DNA of 64,000 nt. Origin: Actinomadura syzygii (GTDB taxonomy: Bacteria; Actinomycetota; Actinomycetes; Streptosporangiales; Streptosporangiaceae). Shown in pieces: positions 16,211-23,768 of the stretch. Position 1 is the first letter of the stretch; every line of letters begins with the position of its first letter. The notes below the pieces were generated by a model, which was given only the letters and a program-made list of their open reading frames with translations, was not told the origin of the DNA and did not search any database. The stretch spans positions 62,001 through 126,000 of the forward strand of contig NZ_VSFF01000013.1 of assembly GCF_008085905.1 (NCBI RefSeq). The letters are read 5' to 3'. A program made the translations under genes and the position numbers.

Positions 16211-17269
16211 TCAGTAGATTTCGACGTCGAAGGCGGAGAGGACTCCGTCGAGCGGCTGGATGAAGGACGAGCCGCCGCCGTCGCAGTTCCCGCCGGCGCC
16301 GATTCCCAGGCCGACCGCGAAGGGGCCGGAGAGGTAGGGCGTCCCCGGGGTGTCGCCGGACTCCGTGCAGATCGTCGTCTTCACCAGGCCGGTGATCGTC
16401 CCTCCGCGCAGACGCACGCTCTGGTTGCGCGCCGTCACGGTGCCGCACTTGATTCCGGTGTCGGGACTGGTGCGGCAGACGCGCTGGCCGACCTCCAGGC
16501 CGCGCGCCGCCATGACGTCCTGCGAACCCGATGGCGTCCCGACGCTGCCGGGCCGCTCCACGCGGGGGCTGACATAGCGGACGAGCGCGGTGGAGTTCCT
16601 GACCTCGACGACGGTGCCGAGCTCGATGACGAACGTCGGATCGGCGTACAGCTTCAGGCCCACCTCGGCGCAGCCGCCGGAGGTGAGGAAGTAGTAGCTG
16701 CCGGACCTGCGCACGTTGAAGCCCAGGGTGCAGCGGGCGCCGCCGCGCGCGAAGATCGTCTCGCCGCCCTCGGGGTCCGGGGCGTTGAGCAGGCCGGGCG
16801 GCGGCTCGGGGTCGGGGTCGTGGCCCTTCGGCGGCTCGGGGGTCCCGGGGTCGGGCGGGGTCACGGGGTCGTGGCCCTTGGGGGGATCAGGCTTGGTCAC
16901 GGGCCCCGGCTTGGGCCTGCCGGGGTCGGGCCTGCCCGGCTTCGCCTTTCCGGGGTCGGACGGCGAGCCGGGGGCGGGGGCCGCCACGACAGGGTCCGGA
17001 GCCGCGAGATGGGGGGCGGACGCACGGCCGGGTCCGGACGCGGACGACCGGTGGCCGCCGCGGGCCGGGGCGGCTGCCTCGGCGGCGACGCGACCGGCCG
17101 CGGCCTCGTTCAGCGAGTCGGCGTCCGGGGCGGGCGCACGCTTGGGCAGCACGTCGGGGGCGGGAGCCGGGGCGAGGGCGGAGTCGGGAGACTGGGTGAT
17201 CATGTAGGGAGCGGTGGCGACGAGGACGGCGGTGCCGCCCACGAGCACGATCAGCGGAATGGACCTCAC
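16211..17269 (-). CDS. Secreted or anchored streptogrisin-like pseudoprotease with Pro-rich stalk
   Basis: The 352-residue protein starts with a membrane-inserting segment (IPLIVLVGGTAVLVATA). A long Ala/Pro-rich stalk (about 30-168) follows, containing two PPKGHDP repeats. The C-terminal domain (169-352) is clearly alpha-lytic/streptogrisin-like (family S1): RCTLGFNVRRSGSYYFLT, ALVRYV, GTVTARNQSV and FIQPLDGVLSAF. All three catalytic positions are changed: TAGHC reads TSGGC (His to Gly199), NDYGIV reads NSTALV (Asp to Ser226), and GDSGGP reads GDTPGT (Ser to Thr307). Disulfide cysteines are kept. It should be inactive as a protease and may bind peptides or cell-wall partners, which is inference. 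GTG 17269 follows AGGAG. Confidence 0.9.
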   Translation of the reverse strand: MRSIPLIVLVGGTAVLVATAPYMITQSPDSALAPAPAPDVLPKRAPAPDADSLNEAAAGRVAAEAAAPARGGHRSSASGPGRASAPHLAAPDPVVAAPAPGSPSDPGKAKPGRPDPGRPKPGPVTKPDPPKGHDPVTPPDPGTPEPPKGHDPDPEPPPGLLNAPDPEGGETIFARGGARCTLGFNVRRSGSYYFLTSGGCAEVGLKLYADPTFVIELGTVVEVRNSTALVRYVSPRVERPGSVGTPSGSQDVMAARGLEVGQRVCRTSPDTGIKCGTVTARNQSVRLRGGTITGLVKTTICTESGDTPGTPYLSGPFAVGLGIGAGGNCDGGGSSFIQPLDGVLSAFDVEIY

Positions 17270-17850
17270 GGGGAGCTCCTGGGGGTGGCGGGGGAGGGGG
17301 GTCGGCCCAGGATGACGGTTTCCGGAATTGTGCTGAATGAATGAGGCCCTTTACAAGGGTTGAAACTGCCAACATCTACGCTCGTCCTGTATCAGTTACC
17401 AGCCAGTCGGCATGACATCCGGCCTGCCCGGCCGCCCTTCGGTACGAAAATTGTTATCGTCCAATCACTTTTCGTCACCGCGCACACCATTTAAGACCGT
17501 TCCATTTTCGACGGTCGACACCTTTCGGTCGCCATCGGCAAGACAACGGACATTTCGGACATCGTCCAGCCCCCGGCGGCGGGCCGGTGGCGCGTTCGCT
17601 CCGGGGGCGTGCAGGCTGGGGCGATCCCGATGCCTTCGTCCACCTGGTCGAGACCGGGCTCGTCGTCGCCGGGGTCCTGTTCCTCATCGGCTTCCAGACT
17701 GGACGACGCGGCCTGGACGCGCGGGCGTGGCCGAGCGCTGTCGATGGCCCTCATTCAGCTCCCTTGCTACCGGGCCACCAATCGCGTCATCTCGGCCAAC
17801 GCCCGCCACGTCATCCGCGAGACCTGCGGAGGGATTCCGTAGGACACCGG
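17270..17850. other. Long intergenic region, lower GC, no convincing gene
   Basis: These 581 bases lie between two reverse-strand genes. The part at 17340-17530 is markedly more AT-rich than the flanks and probably holds the pseudoprotease promoter. Frames at 17609-17842 (forward) and 17491-17754 (reverse) have no recognisable product. A 26-codon reverse frame at 17767-17847 (GIPPQVSRMTWRALAEMTRL) has good codon bias and begins right after the muramidase stop. It could be a gene remnant, but I cannot assign it. Confidence 0.5.
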
Positions 17851-18648
17851 TCAGCCGGAACTCGGCGCCGAAGGGTCGTAGCCGAGTTGCCGGAGACCGT
17901 CCGCGGAAAGCCGGGACACGTTGTGGTCGTGGTCGGTGGACGCGTACTGGTGAATGGCCCACTGCTTCCACGGCGAAGGGGCGGTGACCCGTCCGCGCGC
18001 CTTTCCGTAGTGCGCGACCCACAGCGGATACTCGCCCAGGCCCTTGCCGTACTCCTTCGCGAACGACCACGAACTGTAGAAGAGCGGCTTGACGCCGGTC
18101 TTCTGCTGAACGCGCTCCAGCCAGCGCTTGGCCCAGTCGTTCACTTCGCTCTTGGAGCGGCCGTCCGTGGTTTCCAAATCGAGGACGAGAAGGTCGCCCG
18201 TACGCAGTCCGGCGGACGTCACCGTCTTGAGGTAGTGGTCGGCCTCCCGCACCGGGTCGTTGCCGGGGCGGCCGTAATGGTAAGCGCCCCTGACCAGACC
18301 GTTCTCCTGGATCTCCGCCCAGTTGCGGACGAAGGTCGAGTCCTTGTGCTCGACGCCCTCGGTGGCCTTGACGATGCCGAAGGAGAGCTTCTTCTGGCTC
18401 CAGTCGAACCCCTTGTCGTGATGCGAGACGTCCACCCCGTAGGGGCGGGACGCGGGAGCCGTCACCGTCTTCTGGGTCTGCGGCATCGGCGCGGCGGCGG
18501 CCCTGGCGGGTCGCTCGGCCTCGGGCGCGCTCGCCGTTCCGGCGGTCACGGCCAGCGGGACGGCGACGCCTCCGGCGATCACCGGGACCATCAGCAGCAT
18601 TCTGCCCCGCCCGCGTTTTCCGATCGTTTTCTGGATGCCCGTTCGCAC
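17851..18648 (-). CDS. Secreted GH25 lysozyme/muramidase
   Basis: The 265-residue protein has a long basic signal peptide (to about residue 50, ending near TAGTASA) followed by a GH25 (Chalaropsis-type lysozyme) barrel. The conserved strand YGVDVSHHD carries Asp73, and VLDLET carries the catalytic Glu159 in the DxE motif. Other typical segments are FGIVKATEG, RGAYHYGRPG, LFYSSWSF, LWVAHYG and WAIHQYAS. It hydrolyses the beta-1,4 bond between MurNAc and GlcNAc in peptidoglycan. GTG at 18648 has GAGG upstream. A c-di-AMP riboswitch lies directly in the leader, tying wall remodelling to that second messenger. Confidence 0.93.
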   Translation of the reverse strand: MRTGIQKTIGKRGRGRMLLMVPVIAGGVAVPLAVTAGTASAPEAERPARAAAAPMPQTQKTVTAPASRPYGVDVSHHDKGFDWSQKKLSFGIVKATEGVEHKDSTFVRNWAEIQENGLVRGAYHYGRPGNDPVREADHYLKTVTSAGLRTGDLLVLDLETTDGRSKSEVNDWAKRWLERVQQKTGVKPLFYSSWSFAKEYGKGLGEYPLWVAHYGKARGRVTAPSPWKQWAIHQYASTDHDHNVSRLSADGLRQLGYDPSAPSSG

Positions 18649-18664
18649 CGGCGTCCACCTCTCC

Positions 18665-18790
18665 TTTTCCGCCTGCCGGGTTAGCTGACGGGTTCGGGCC
18701 AGGAGACGGCCCTACCGCTGGCGGCCAGCGGATTCACCCCGAAGGAACCTGGGTCCCCGGCTCCCCTTTTCGGGGATTCGGCGTCCGGCC
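18665..18790 (-). ncRNA. Cyclic di-AMP riboswitch (ydaO-yuaA type)
   Basis: Read on the reverse strand, the leader shows the ordered hallmarks of the actinobacterial ydaO class. GCCGAATCC comes first, then a GGGGAGCC-type hairpin, GGGTGAATCC, GGTAGGGCC, and finally CCCGAACCCGTCAGCTAACC followed by GGCAGGCGG. The ribosome binding site and GTG of the GH25 muramidase lie within 45 bases downstream. In actinomycetes these switches often precede cell-wall hydrolase and resuscitation genes and turn expression down when c-di-AMP is high. The boundaries given are approximate to about ten bases. Confidence 0.9.
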
Positions 18791-19059
18791 GGATCTCGAC
18801 CGGTGCAGCGGAGACTAGGCACCGGAAAACTGCGGAGGCAACTCGGAACGGCGAATAAATTATGCGTGAGGCGCGGCCTGCCGACCCGAATTCCCCGGCG
18901 GGATAGGGGCTTTCGGCGGGTCGTTCCCATGCGGCGGGTCCGGCGATATCAACCGATCGGTTGACGCAAGCGTCGACCGGACGGCGCGTCGTGTCCCGCC
19001 GATCGTCCGATGGGAACCGGACGTCGCACGGCGACCGTGTGAGGAGGAAGGAGGTGCCC

Positions 19060-19296
19060 GTGCACGAGCCGATCGGGGAGGCGATCCGCCTCAGGCGCCG
19101 CGCCCGCGGCCTCACGCAGGCCGGGCTCGCCGAGCGGGCCGGGCTGACGCAGCCGGCGATCTCCCTGCTGGAGTCCGGCTCCCGCGTCCCGTCGCTGCCC
19201 GCGCTGGAGCGCGTCGCGGACGTCCTCGGGCTGCGCGTCACCGTCGCCGTCGAGCCCGCGGACCCGCCGGGCCCCCTCAGCCGGGGAGGCGGATGA
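19060..19296 (+). CDS. Small Xre-family helix-turn-helix protein
   Basis: The 78-residue product is almost entirely an HTH_3/Cro-CI domain: IGEAIRLRRRARGLTQAGLAERAGLTQPAISLLE, with the recognition helix at QPAISLLESG, followed by LPALERVADVLGLRVTVAVEP. GTG 19060 has AAGGAGG 5 bases upstream; an in-frame GTG at 19054 overlaps that site. It resembles the antitoxin component of HigBA or HipBA-like pairs and lone HTH regulators. No toxin-like gene is adjacent, so lone status is the simpler reading. Its last 20 bases overlap the convergent response regulator. Confidence 0.8.
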   Translation: MHEPIGEAIRLRRRARGLTQAGLAERAGLTQPAISLLESGSRVPSLPALERVADVLGLRVTVAVEPADPPGPLSRGGG

Positions 19297-19912
19297 GGCG
19301 GCGCTCGACGGCCGCGGCGACGGCGGCCGTGCGGGTGCCGACGTCGAGCTTGGCGAAGATGTGCACCAGGTGCGTCTTGACGGTGGCCTCGCTGATCAGC
19401 AGGCGGCGCGCGATCCGCTGGTTGGACAGGCCCTCGGCCAGCAGTTCGAGGATCTCGATCTCCCTGGGGCTGAGCGCGGGCGCGGGTTCGCGCAGCCGGT
19501 CCGCGAGGCGGGTCGCGACCTCCGGCGACAGCGCCGTCTCGCCGCGCGCGGCCGTGCGGACGCCCTGGAACAGCTCGTCCGGCGGGCCCGCCTTGAGCAG
19601 GTAGCCCGCCGCGCCGACCGCGATCGCGCGGGAGATGTCGGCGTCGGAGTCGTAGGTGGTGAGGACGAGGACGCGCGGCGGATCCGGGAGCGCGAGGATC
19701 CGCCGGGTGGCCTCGACGCCGTCGATCCCCCGGCCGAGCTGGAGGTCCATCAGGACGACGTCGGTCGGGACGAGCCCCACCCGCCGGACCGCCTCCTCCC
19801 CGTCCGCCGCCTCGCCGACCACCTCGATGTCCGGCTCACCGCCGAGCAGGGCGCGCAGCCCGGCCCGGACGACGGGATGGTCGTCCACGATCGTCACCCG
19901 GACCACGCTCAT
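19277..19912 (-). CDS. NarL/LuxR-family response regulator
   Basis: This is a 211-residue regulator with receiver motifs IVDDHPVVRAG, the phosphoacceptor in VVLMDLQLGRGIDGVEATR, VLTTYD and YLLKAGPPDEL. It has a C-terminal LuxR HTH (LSPREIEILELLAEGLSNQRIARRLLISEATVK, ending VHIFAKLDV). ATG 19912 overlaps the kinase stop as ATGA, so the pair is translationally coupled. The receiver resembles LiaR/VraR-like actinobacterial regulators, but the target cannot be read from context. Confidence 0.93.
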   Translation of the reverse strand: MSVVRVTIVDDHPVVRAGLRALLGGEPDIEVVGEAADGEEAVRRVGLVPTDVVLMDLQLGRGIDGVEATRRILALPDPPRVLVLTTYDSDADISRAIAVGAAGYLLKAGPPDELFQGVRTAARGETALSPEVATRLADRLREPAPALSPREIEILELLAEGLSNQRIARRLLISEATVKTHLVHIFAKLDVGTRTAAVAAAVERRLIRLPG

Positions 19913-21066
19913 CCCCGGTCCTCCGAGTTCGATGGTGCCGCCCGGCGCGGGGCCGTGGCGGCGACGACGGTTCCGGTGCCCGGAGCGCTCTCGACCGCGA
20001 GGGCGCCGCCGATCTCGGCCATCCGGTCCCGCATCGCGCGGAGCCCGTATCCGCGTCCCGGGGCGGACGCGACGGCGGCGGGATCGAAGCCGGAGCCGTC
20101 GTCGGCCACGTCCAGAGACACGGCGTCGTCCAGATAGGTCAGCGTGATCGTCACCGCCGTCGCGGCGGCGTGCTCGCGTGCGTTGGCGACGGCGCCCTGC
20201 GCGACGCGGAGCAGCGCCGCCTGCACCTGGACGTCCACGGGGTACTCGTCCCCCACCGTCCGGAACCGTACCCGCGGGCCTCCGGCCTCCGCGCCCGCCA
20301 GCTCGGCGAGCGCGGCGGGCAGGGATCCGGACGCCAGCGCGGGCGGGGCCAGCGCTCGGACGAAATGGCGCGCCTCGTCGAGGTTCGCGGCGGCGGCGTC
20401 GGCGGCCCGGCGCAGATGGCGGCGGGCCTCCTCCGGCGCGGTGTCCCACTGCCGGTCGGCCGCCTGGAGCAGGATCCCGAGGCTGGTCAGGCCCTGCGCG
20501 AGCGTGTCGTGGATCTCGCGGGCCAGCCGCTCGCGCTCCGCCAGCACCCCGGCCGCGCGCTGCGTCTCCGCCAGCTCGCCGCGGGTGCGGACCAGCTCGT
20601 CCACGAGCCGCTGCAACTCCAGGAGGATCACGGCCGCCATCCCGGCGACCGCGATCGGGGCGAGCACGAGGCTCGGGTCGAACGGCTCCGCCAGGTAGAC
20701 GGCCGCGAAGATCACCGCGCCGGTGATCACCACGACGGCGGCGACGGCGGCGCGCGGCGACAGCAGCCGCAGCGCCGCGAAGAACAGCGGGACGGCGCAC
20801 CAGGCGAAGCTCGGGGCGGCGGCGACCAGGGCGAGCCAGCACACGAGCACGGCGGCGAGCCAGCCGAGGCGGCCGCGGCGGCCGAGCGCGTCCCAGCGGA
20901 CGGCGCCCAGCGCGTACCCGGCGCCGAGGACCCCGCTCAGCGCGAGCAGCGCGGGCGTCGCGCCGCCCAGCCCGTGCCTGACCGCCAGCCGGGACGCCGA
21001 CGCGGCGAGCAGCAGGAAGAACCCCGCGTGCATCGCCAGCCGGATGCGCCGCTCCGTTCTGGTCAC
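19909..21066 (-). CDS. Sensor histidine kinase, NarL-type partner
   Basis: The 385-residue kinase has four to five N-terminal membrane helices (about 12-150) and then a coiled coil. HisKA_3 carries the phosphoacceptor in LAREIHDTLAQGLTSLGI, and the HATPase has VANAREHAAA, DDGSGFD and GRGYGLRAMRDR. GTG 21066 gives a natural start (VTRTERRIRLAMHAG) but has no clear ribosome binding site. The frame stays open upstream to 21147 with Pro/Arg-rich, unlikely sequence. It is coupled to the response regulator at 19277. Confidence 0.88.
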   Translation of the reverse strand: MTRTERRIRLAMHAGFFLLLAASASRLAVRHGLGGATPALLALSGVLGAGYALGAVRWDALGRRGRLGWLAAVLVCWLALVAAAPSFAWCAVPLFFAALRLLSPRAAVAAVVVITGAVIFAAVYLAEPFDPSLVLAPIAVAGMAAVILLELQRLVDELVRTRGELAETQRAAGVLAERERLAREIHDTLAQGLTSLGILLQAADRQWDTAPEEARRHLRRAADAAAANLDEARHFVRALAPPALASGSLPAALAELAGAEAGGPRVRFRTVGDEYPVDVQVQAALLRVAQGAVANAREHAAATAVTITLTYLDDAVSLDVADDGSGFDPAAVASAPGRGYGLRAMRDRMAEIGGALAVESAPGTGTVVAATAPRRAAPSNSEDRG

Positions 21067-21532
21067 CCGGGCAGGGTCAGGACGGCGGGGCGGGGATCGG
21101 GTGCGCGGCGGGCCACGGGTCGCCGCCGCCGAGGCCGGTCTCCACACCGGGCGGCCATTGCGCGCATCCGCGCCTCCCTTCGGGTCCGGTGCGGGGCTGC
21201 TCCCGCGACGTATCCGGGCCAGCGCGGCGAAACGTCAGCGGTCCGGCGGCGAATTCGTCCGCGACGGCGTCGGGAGATCCGTCCCGCGCCGCCGCTCCCG
21301 GGTGGTGAGGACGGCGGTCAGGCGCATCGTCCGGCCGGTACCCGGCGTCCTCCACGCCATGCTCGAAAAGTTAAATGTCCCGGTAAATCAACAGATTGGA
21401 GGAACTTCGGGCTGCTTCTGTTTAGGTGTCCGGCTCCCGGCAATGGCGAATGACCTACAGAGGATTCGCTCCGGTTCTACGAGGTCGATGCCTACGGCGC
21501 TGGCACCGCACAGGTCCTCTCCTCACCGACGT
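21067..21532. other. Region without a supported gene, upstream of a heptose-gene remnant
   Basis: Only weak frames are present. One reverse frame (21077-21355, starting MEDAGYRPDDAPDRRPHHPG) has GC-rich codons but no recognisable domain. Bases 21360-21480 are noticeably less GC-rich and could hold promoters. The region may be part of a deletion scar, because a truncated nucleotidyltransferase begins at its right edge. Confidence 0.45.
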
Positions 21533-21697
21533 GGCGCGGAAACGGGGCGGCCGGTGACGCCCGCGTGCGACCGCGTCTGGGTGCTGGAGGCGCTCAGCGA
21601 CGTTGACGCGGCGGTCGTGTTCGAGGTCCCGCCGCCCCTGCTGGAAGGGCGCTCCACCACGCGCCTGCCGTCCAACACGAAGGGAACCGCGTCATGA
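21533..21697 (+). pseudogene. Remnant of a heptose-1-phosphate adenylyltransferase (RfaE2/HldE C-domain)
   Basis: The frame reads ETGRPVTPACDRVWVLEALS followed by DVDAAVVFEV. This matches the conserved central segment of RfaE domain II (KGxGRPVNPxxDRxxVLxALxxVDxVVxFxEDTP). The upstream HxGH nucleotide-binding half is absent. The EDTP motif is altered to EVPP, and the frame ends after an unrelated tail. An ATG at 21488 could start translation, but its first residues do not resemble the family. The TGA at 21695-21697 overlaps the ATG of the next mini-ORF. This is inferred from motif similarity only. Confidence 0.6.
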
Positions 21698-21819
21698 ACG
21701 TCCTCATCACCGGCGTCGTCGGGTTCACCCGCGCCCTCGCCGTCGAGACGGCGGGGAAGGTCGCCGTCACGATGCGCGAGATGGTCGTCTGCCCGTCGCG
21801 GGAACCGTCGTGGCCGTGA
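21694..21819 (+). CDS. 41-residue coupled ORF of unknown nature
   Basis: ATG 21694 overlaps the stop of the preceding remnant (ATGA), and its TGA overlaps the GT9 start (GTGA). Third positions are almost all G or C, and AAGGGAA lies upstream. The product begins MNVLITGVVGFTRALAVE, reminiscent of a Rossmann or epimerase start, but then diverges. It may be a leftover of an NAD-dependent sugar epimerase or simply a coupling peptide. The call is uncertain. Confidence 0.4.
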   Translation: MNVLITGVVGFTRALAVETAGKVAVTMREMVVCPSREPSWP

Positions 21820-22760
21820 GCCGCAAGAGGGTGCTCGTGCTCCGGGCACTCGGGCTCGGCGACCTGCTGACCGCCGTCCCGGCGTTACGGGCGCTGCGGC
21901 GCGGGATGCCCGGCGCGCGGATCACGCTCGGCGCGCCGGCCGTCCTCGGCCCGCTCGCCCGCGAGTCGGGGGCCGTCGACGACATCCTGCCCGCGGTGGG
22001 GCTGGAGGTGCCGCTCCCCCGCGCCGTCGGTCCGCTGGACGTCGCCGTCAACCTGCACGGACGGGGCCCGCGGAGCCACCGGCTCCTCGCGGCCCTCGCC
22101 CCCGGCGAGCTGCTGGCCTTCGCCTGCCCGGACGCCGGGTACACCGGCGGCCCCGGCTGGGACCCGGACGAGCACGAGGTGGCCCGCTGGTGCGACCTCG
22201 TCACGGCGTTCGGGTTCGCCGCCGACCCCGCCGACCTGGACCTGCCCGAGCCCGCGGCGGCGTCGCCCGCGCCCGGCGCGGTCGTCGTCCATCCGGGCGC
22301 GGCGTTCGCGGCGCGGCGCTGGCCCGCCGAGCGGTTCGCGGCCGTCGCGGCGGCGCTGCGGGACGGCGGCGAGCGCGTCGTCGTCACCGGCGGCCCCGGC
22401 GAGACGGCCCTCGCACGCCGCGTCGTCCGGCTCGCCGGGCTGCCGGAGTCGGCCGACCTGTCGGGCCGCACGCCGCTCCCGGAACTCGCCGCGCTCATCG
22501 CGGACGCCCGGCTGGTGGTCTGCGGAGACACCGGCGTCGGGCACCTCGCCACCGCGTACCGCACGCCATCGGTGCTGCTGTTCGGCCCGGTGCCGCCCGG
22601 CCACTGGGGCCCGCCCCCGCGCGCCGAGCACCACGTCCTGTGGGCCGGGCGGCACGGCGACCCGCACGGCCGCGCGCCCTTCCCCGGCCTGCTGGAGATC
22701 TCCGCGGACGCGGCCATCGACGCCGCCACCAAAGCGCTCGGCGCCGTCACCGGACGCTGA
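21816..22760 (+). CDS. Glycosyltransferase family 9 (heptosyltransferase-like)
   Basis: The 314-residue GT-B enzyme has the GT9 N-terminus RVLVLRALGLGDLLTAVPALRALRR, a mid-linker VVVHPGAAFAARRWPAERFA, VVVTGGPGETALARRV, and the C-terminal nucleotide-side motif VCGDTGVGHLATAYRTPSVLLFGP. GT9 enzymes transfer heptose or related sugars from ADP-sugars to an acceptor such as lipopolysaccharide core, or to actinobacterial glycoconjugates. The GTG at 21816 overlaps the upstream mini-ORF; GTG 21810 is an alternative start. The adjacent RfaE-like remnant suggests a former larger ADP-heptose cluster. Confidence 0.9.
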   Translation: MSRKRVLVLRALGLGDLLTAVPALRALRRGMPGARITLGAPAVLGPLARESGAVDDILPAVGLEVPLPRAVGPLDVAVNLHGRGPRSHRLLAALAPGELLAFACPDAGYTGGPGWDPDEHEVARWCDLVTAFGFAADPADLDLPEPAAASPAPGAVVVHPGAAFAARRWPAERFAAVAAALRDGGERVVVTGGPGETALARRVVRLAGLPESADLSGRTPLPELAALIADARLVVCGDTGVGHLATAYRTPSVLLFGPVPPGHWGPPPRAEHHVLWAGRHGDPHGRAPFPGLLEISADAAIDAATKALGAVTGR

Positions 22761-22861
22761 GGGCGTCCAGGAGTTCGCTCACGAGGAGGTCGGGCACGCC
22801 CCCGCCATTCGGCCCGGCGAAGCTGAGCATCGGGGGTCGGCTCCCGAAGTTCCGTGTCCGG

Positions 22862-23104
22862 TCAGTCGGCCGCCGGACGTTCCTTGTCGTCCGGCGCGCC
22901 GGAGCGGACGCGGCGGCGGTGGCTCGTGTCGCAGAACGGGAACGCGCGGCTGCGTCGGCACGCGCACAGCGCCACCAGGAAACGGTCGGACGTCACCGTC
23001 GAGCCGTCGTCCAGGACGACCTCGACGGGGCCCTCCACCAGCACCGGCCCGCCGGGGACGACCCGCACGCGCGTTCCCTTAGGCCGCTCGGCGTTCGACG
23101 TCAT
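22862..23104 (-). CDS. CDGSH-type iron-sulfur protein
   Basis: The 80-residue protein carries the CDGSH/mitoNEET cluster-binding pattern CACRRSRAFPFCDTSH (CxCxxSxxxPxCDxxH), which binds a 2Fe-2S cluster through three Cys and one His. The preceding beta part is GGPVLVEGPVEVVLDDGSTV, typical of the family. It has no membrane anchor. ATG 23104 lies within the 3' end of the HemK-like methyltransferase (26-base overlap), so it is the third gene of a tightly coupled operon with the heme-oxygenase-like enzyme. A redox or cluster-donor role for that operon is inferred. Confidence 0.9.
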   Translation of the reverse strand: MTSNAERPKGTRVRVVPGGPVLVEGPVEVVLDDGSTVTSDRFLVALCACRRSRAFPFCDTSHRRRVRSGAPDDKERPAAD

Positions 23105-23768
23105 GATCCCTTCCCGTCGTCATGATCCTTTCGGCGCGCACGACCACGAGGTCCTCGTGGCCCTGGCCCGCGCTCAGCAGCCCCCGCGCCGCGAGGGCGT
23201 CGGCGCGGCCGCGCATCACCGGGCCGAACGGCTCGCGGTGCCGGGCCACGACCGAGGCCCGCATTCCGGCGCGGCGCAGCGCCACCAGGGTCGCCGCCAC
23301 CCCGTTCAGCGCCGAATGCACGACGAGCAGCGTCCCGGACGGCGCCAAGTGCTGCGGTGCGGCCCTGCAGATGCGGTCCAGGAGCATCCGGCCGCCGTCG
23401 CCCGCCTCCCACGCGCGGGCGAGGCCCTTCGTCGTCATCGGGTCGGCGTCGCCCGGCACGTAGGGAGGGTTGGCGACGATCACGTCGAAGACCTCCCCGG
23501 CGACCGGCGCGAACAGGTCGCCGCGCAGCACCCGCACGCGCAGGCCCCGCACCATCGCGTTGAGCCGCGCCGTGAGCACCGCCCGCGCGGACACGTCCAC
23601 CGCGACCACCTCGCAGCCGACCTGGGCGGCGGCGACCGCGACCGCGCCCGTCCCGGTCCCCAGTTCCAGCACTCGCGCGCCCGGGTGGACGCCCGTGCCG
23701 CGCAACGCCTCCGCGAGCAGCCGCGTGTCGGACTGCGGGCGGTACACCCCCGGCGGGCGGAGCAGCAT
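23079..23768 (-). CDS. HemK2/MTQ2-like class I methyltransferase
   Basis: This is a 229-residue SAM-dependent methyltransferase. Motif I is VLELGTGTGAVAVAAAQ, an acidic post-I residue lies in VVAVDVS, and the NPPY tetrapeptide in DVIVANPPYVPGD marks N-methyltransferases of Gln/Asn or adenine. The length and layout match the HemK2/MTQ2 group that methylates the Gln of GGQ in release factors, although here the target may differ. ATG 23768 overlaps the stop of the iron redox enzyme by one base (TGATG). It is the middle gene of the three-gene operon. Confidence 0.88.
   Translation of the reverse strand: MLLRPPGVYRPQSDTRLLAEALRGTGVHPGARVLELGTGTGAVAVAAAQVGCEVVAVDVSARAVLTARLNAMVRGLRVRVLRGDLFAPVAGEVFDVIVANPPYVPGDADPMTTKGLARAWEAGDGGRMLLDRICRAAPQHLAPSGTLLVVHSALNGVAATLVALRRAGMRASVVARHREPFGPVMRGRADALAARGLLSAGQGHEDLVVVRAERIMTTGRDHDVERRAA

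Noticed and set aside
17609..17842. Forward frame in the long intergenic region
   Set aside because: It has no ribosome site, Ser/Arg-rich sequence and no family resemblance; the alternative frame with a hydrophobic stretch (from 17587) runs on into the shadow of the muramidase.
19060..19296. Toxin-antitoxin system
   Set aside because: A lone Xre protein with no toxin-like gene next to it.
21077..21355. Reverse ORF beginning MEDAGYRPDD
   Set aside because: It has no recognisable domain, is Pro/Arg/Gly-rich and would overlap the kinase upstream region; the evidence is insufficient.
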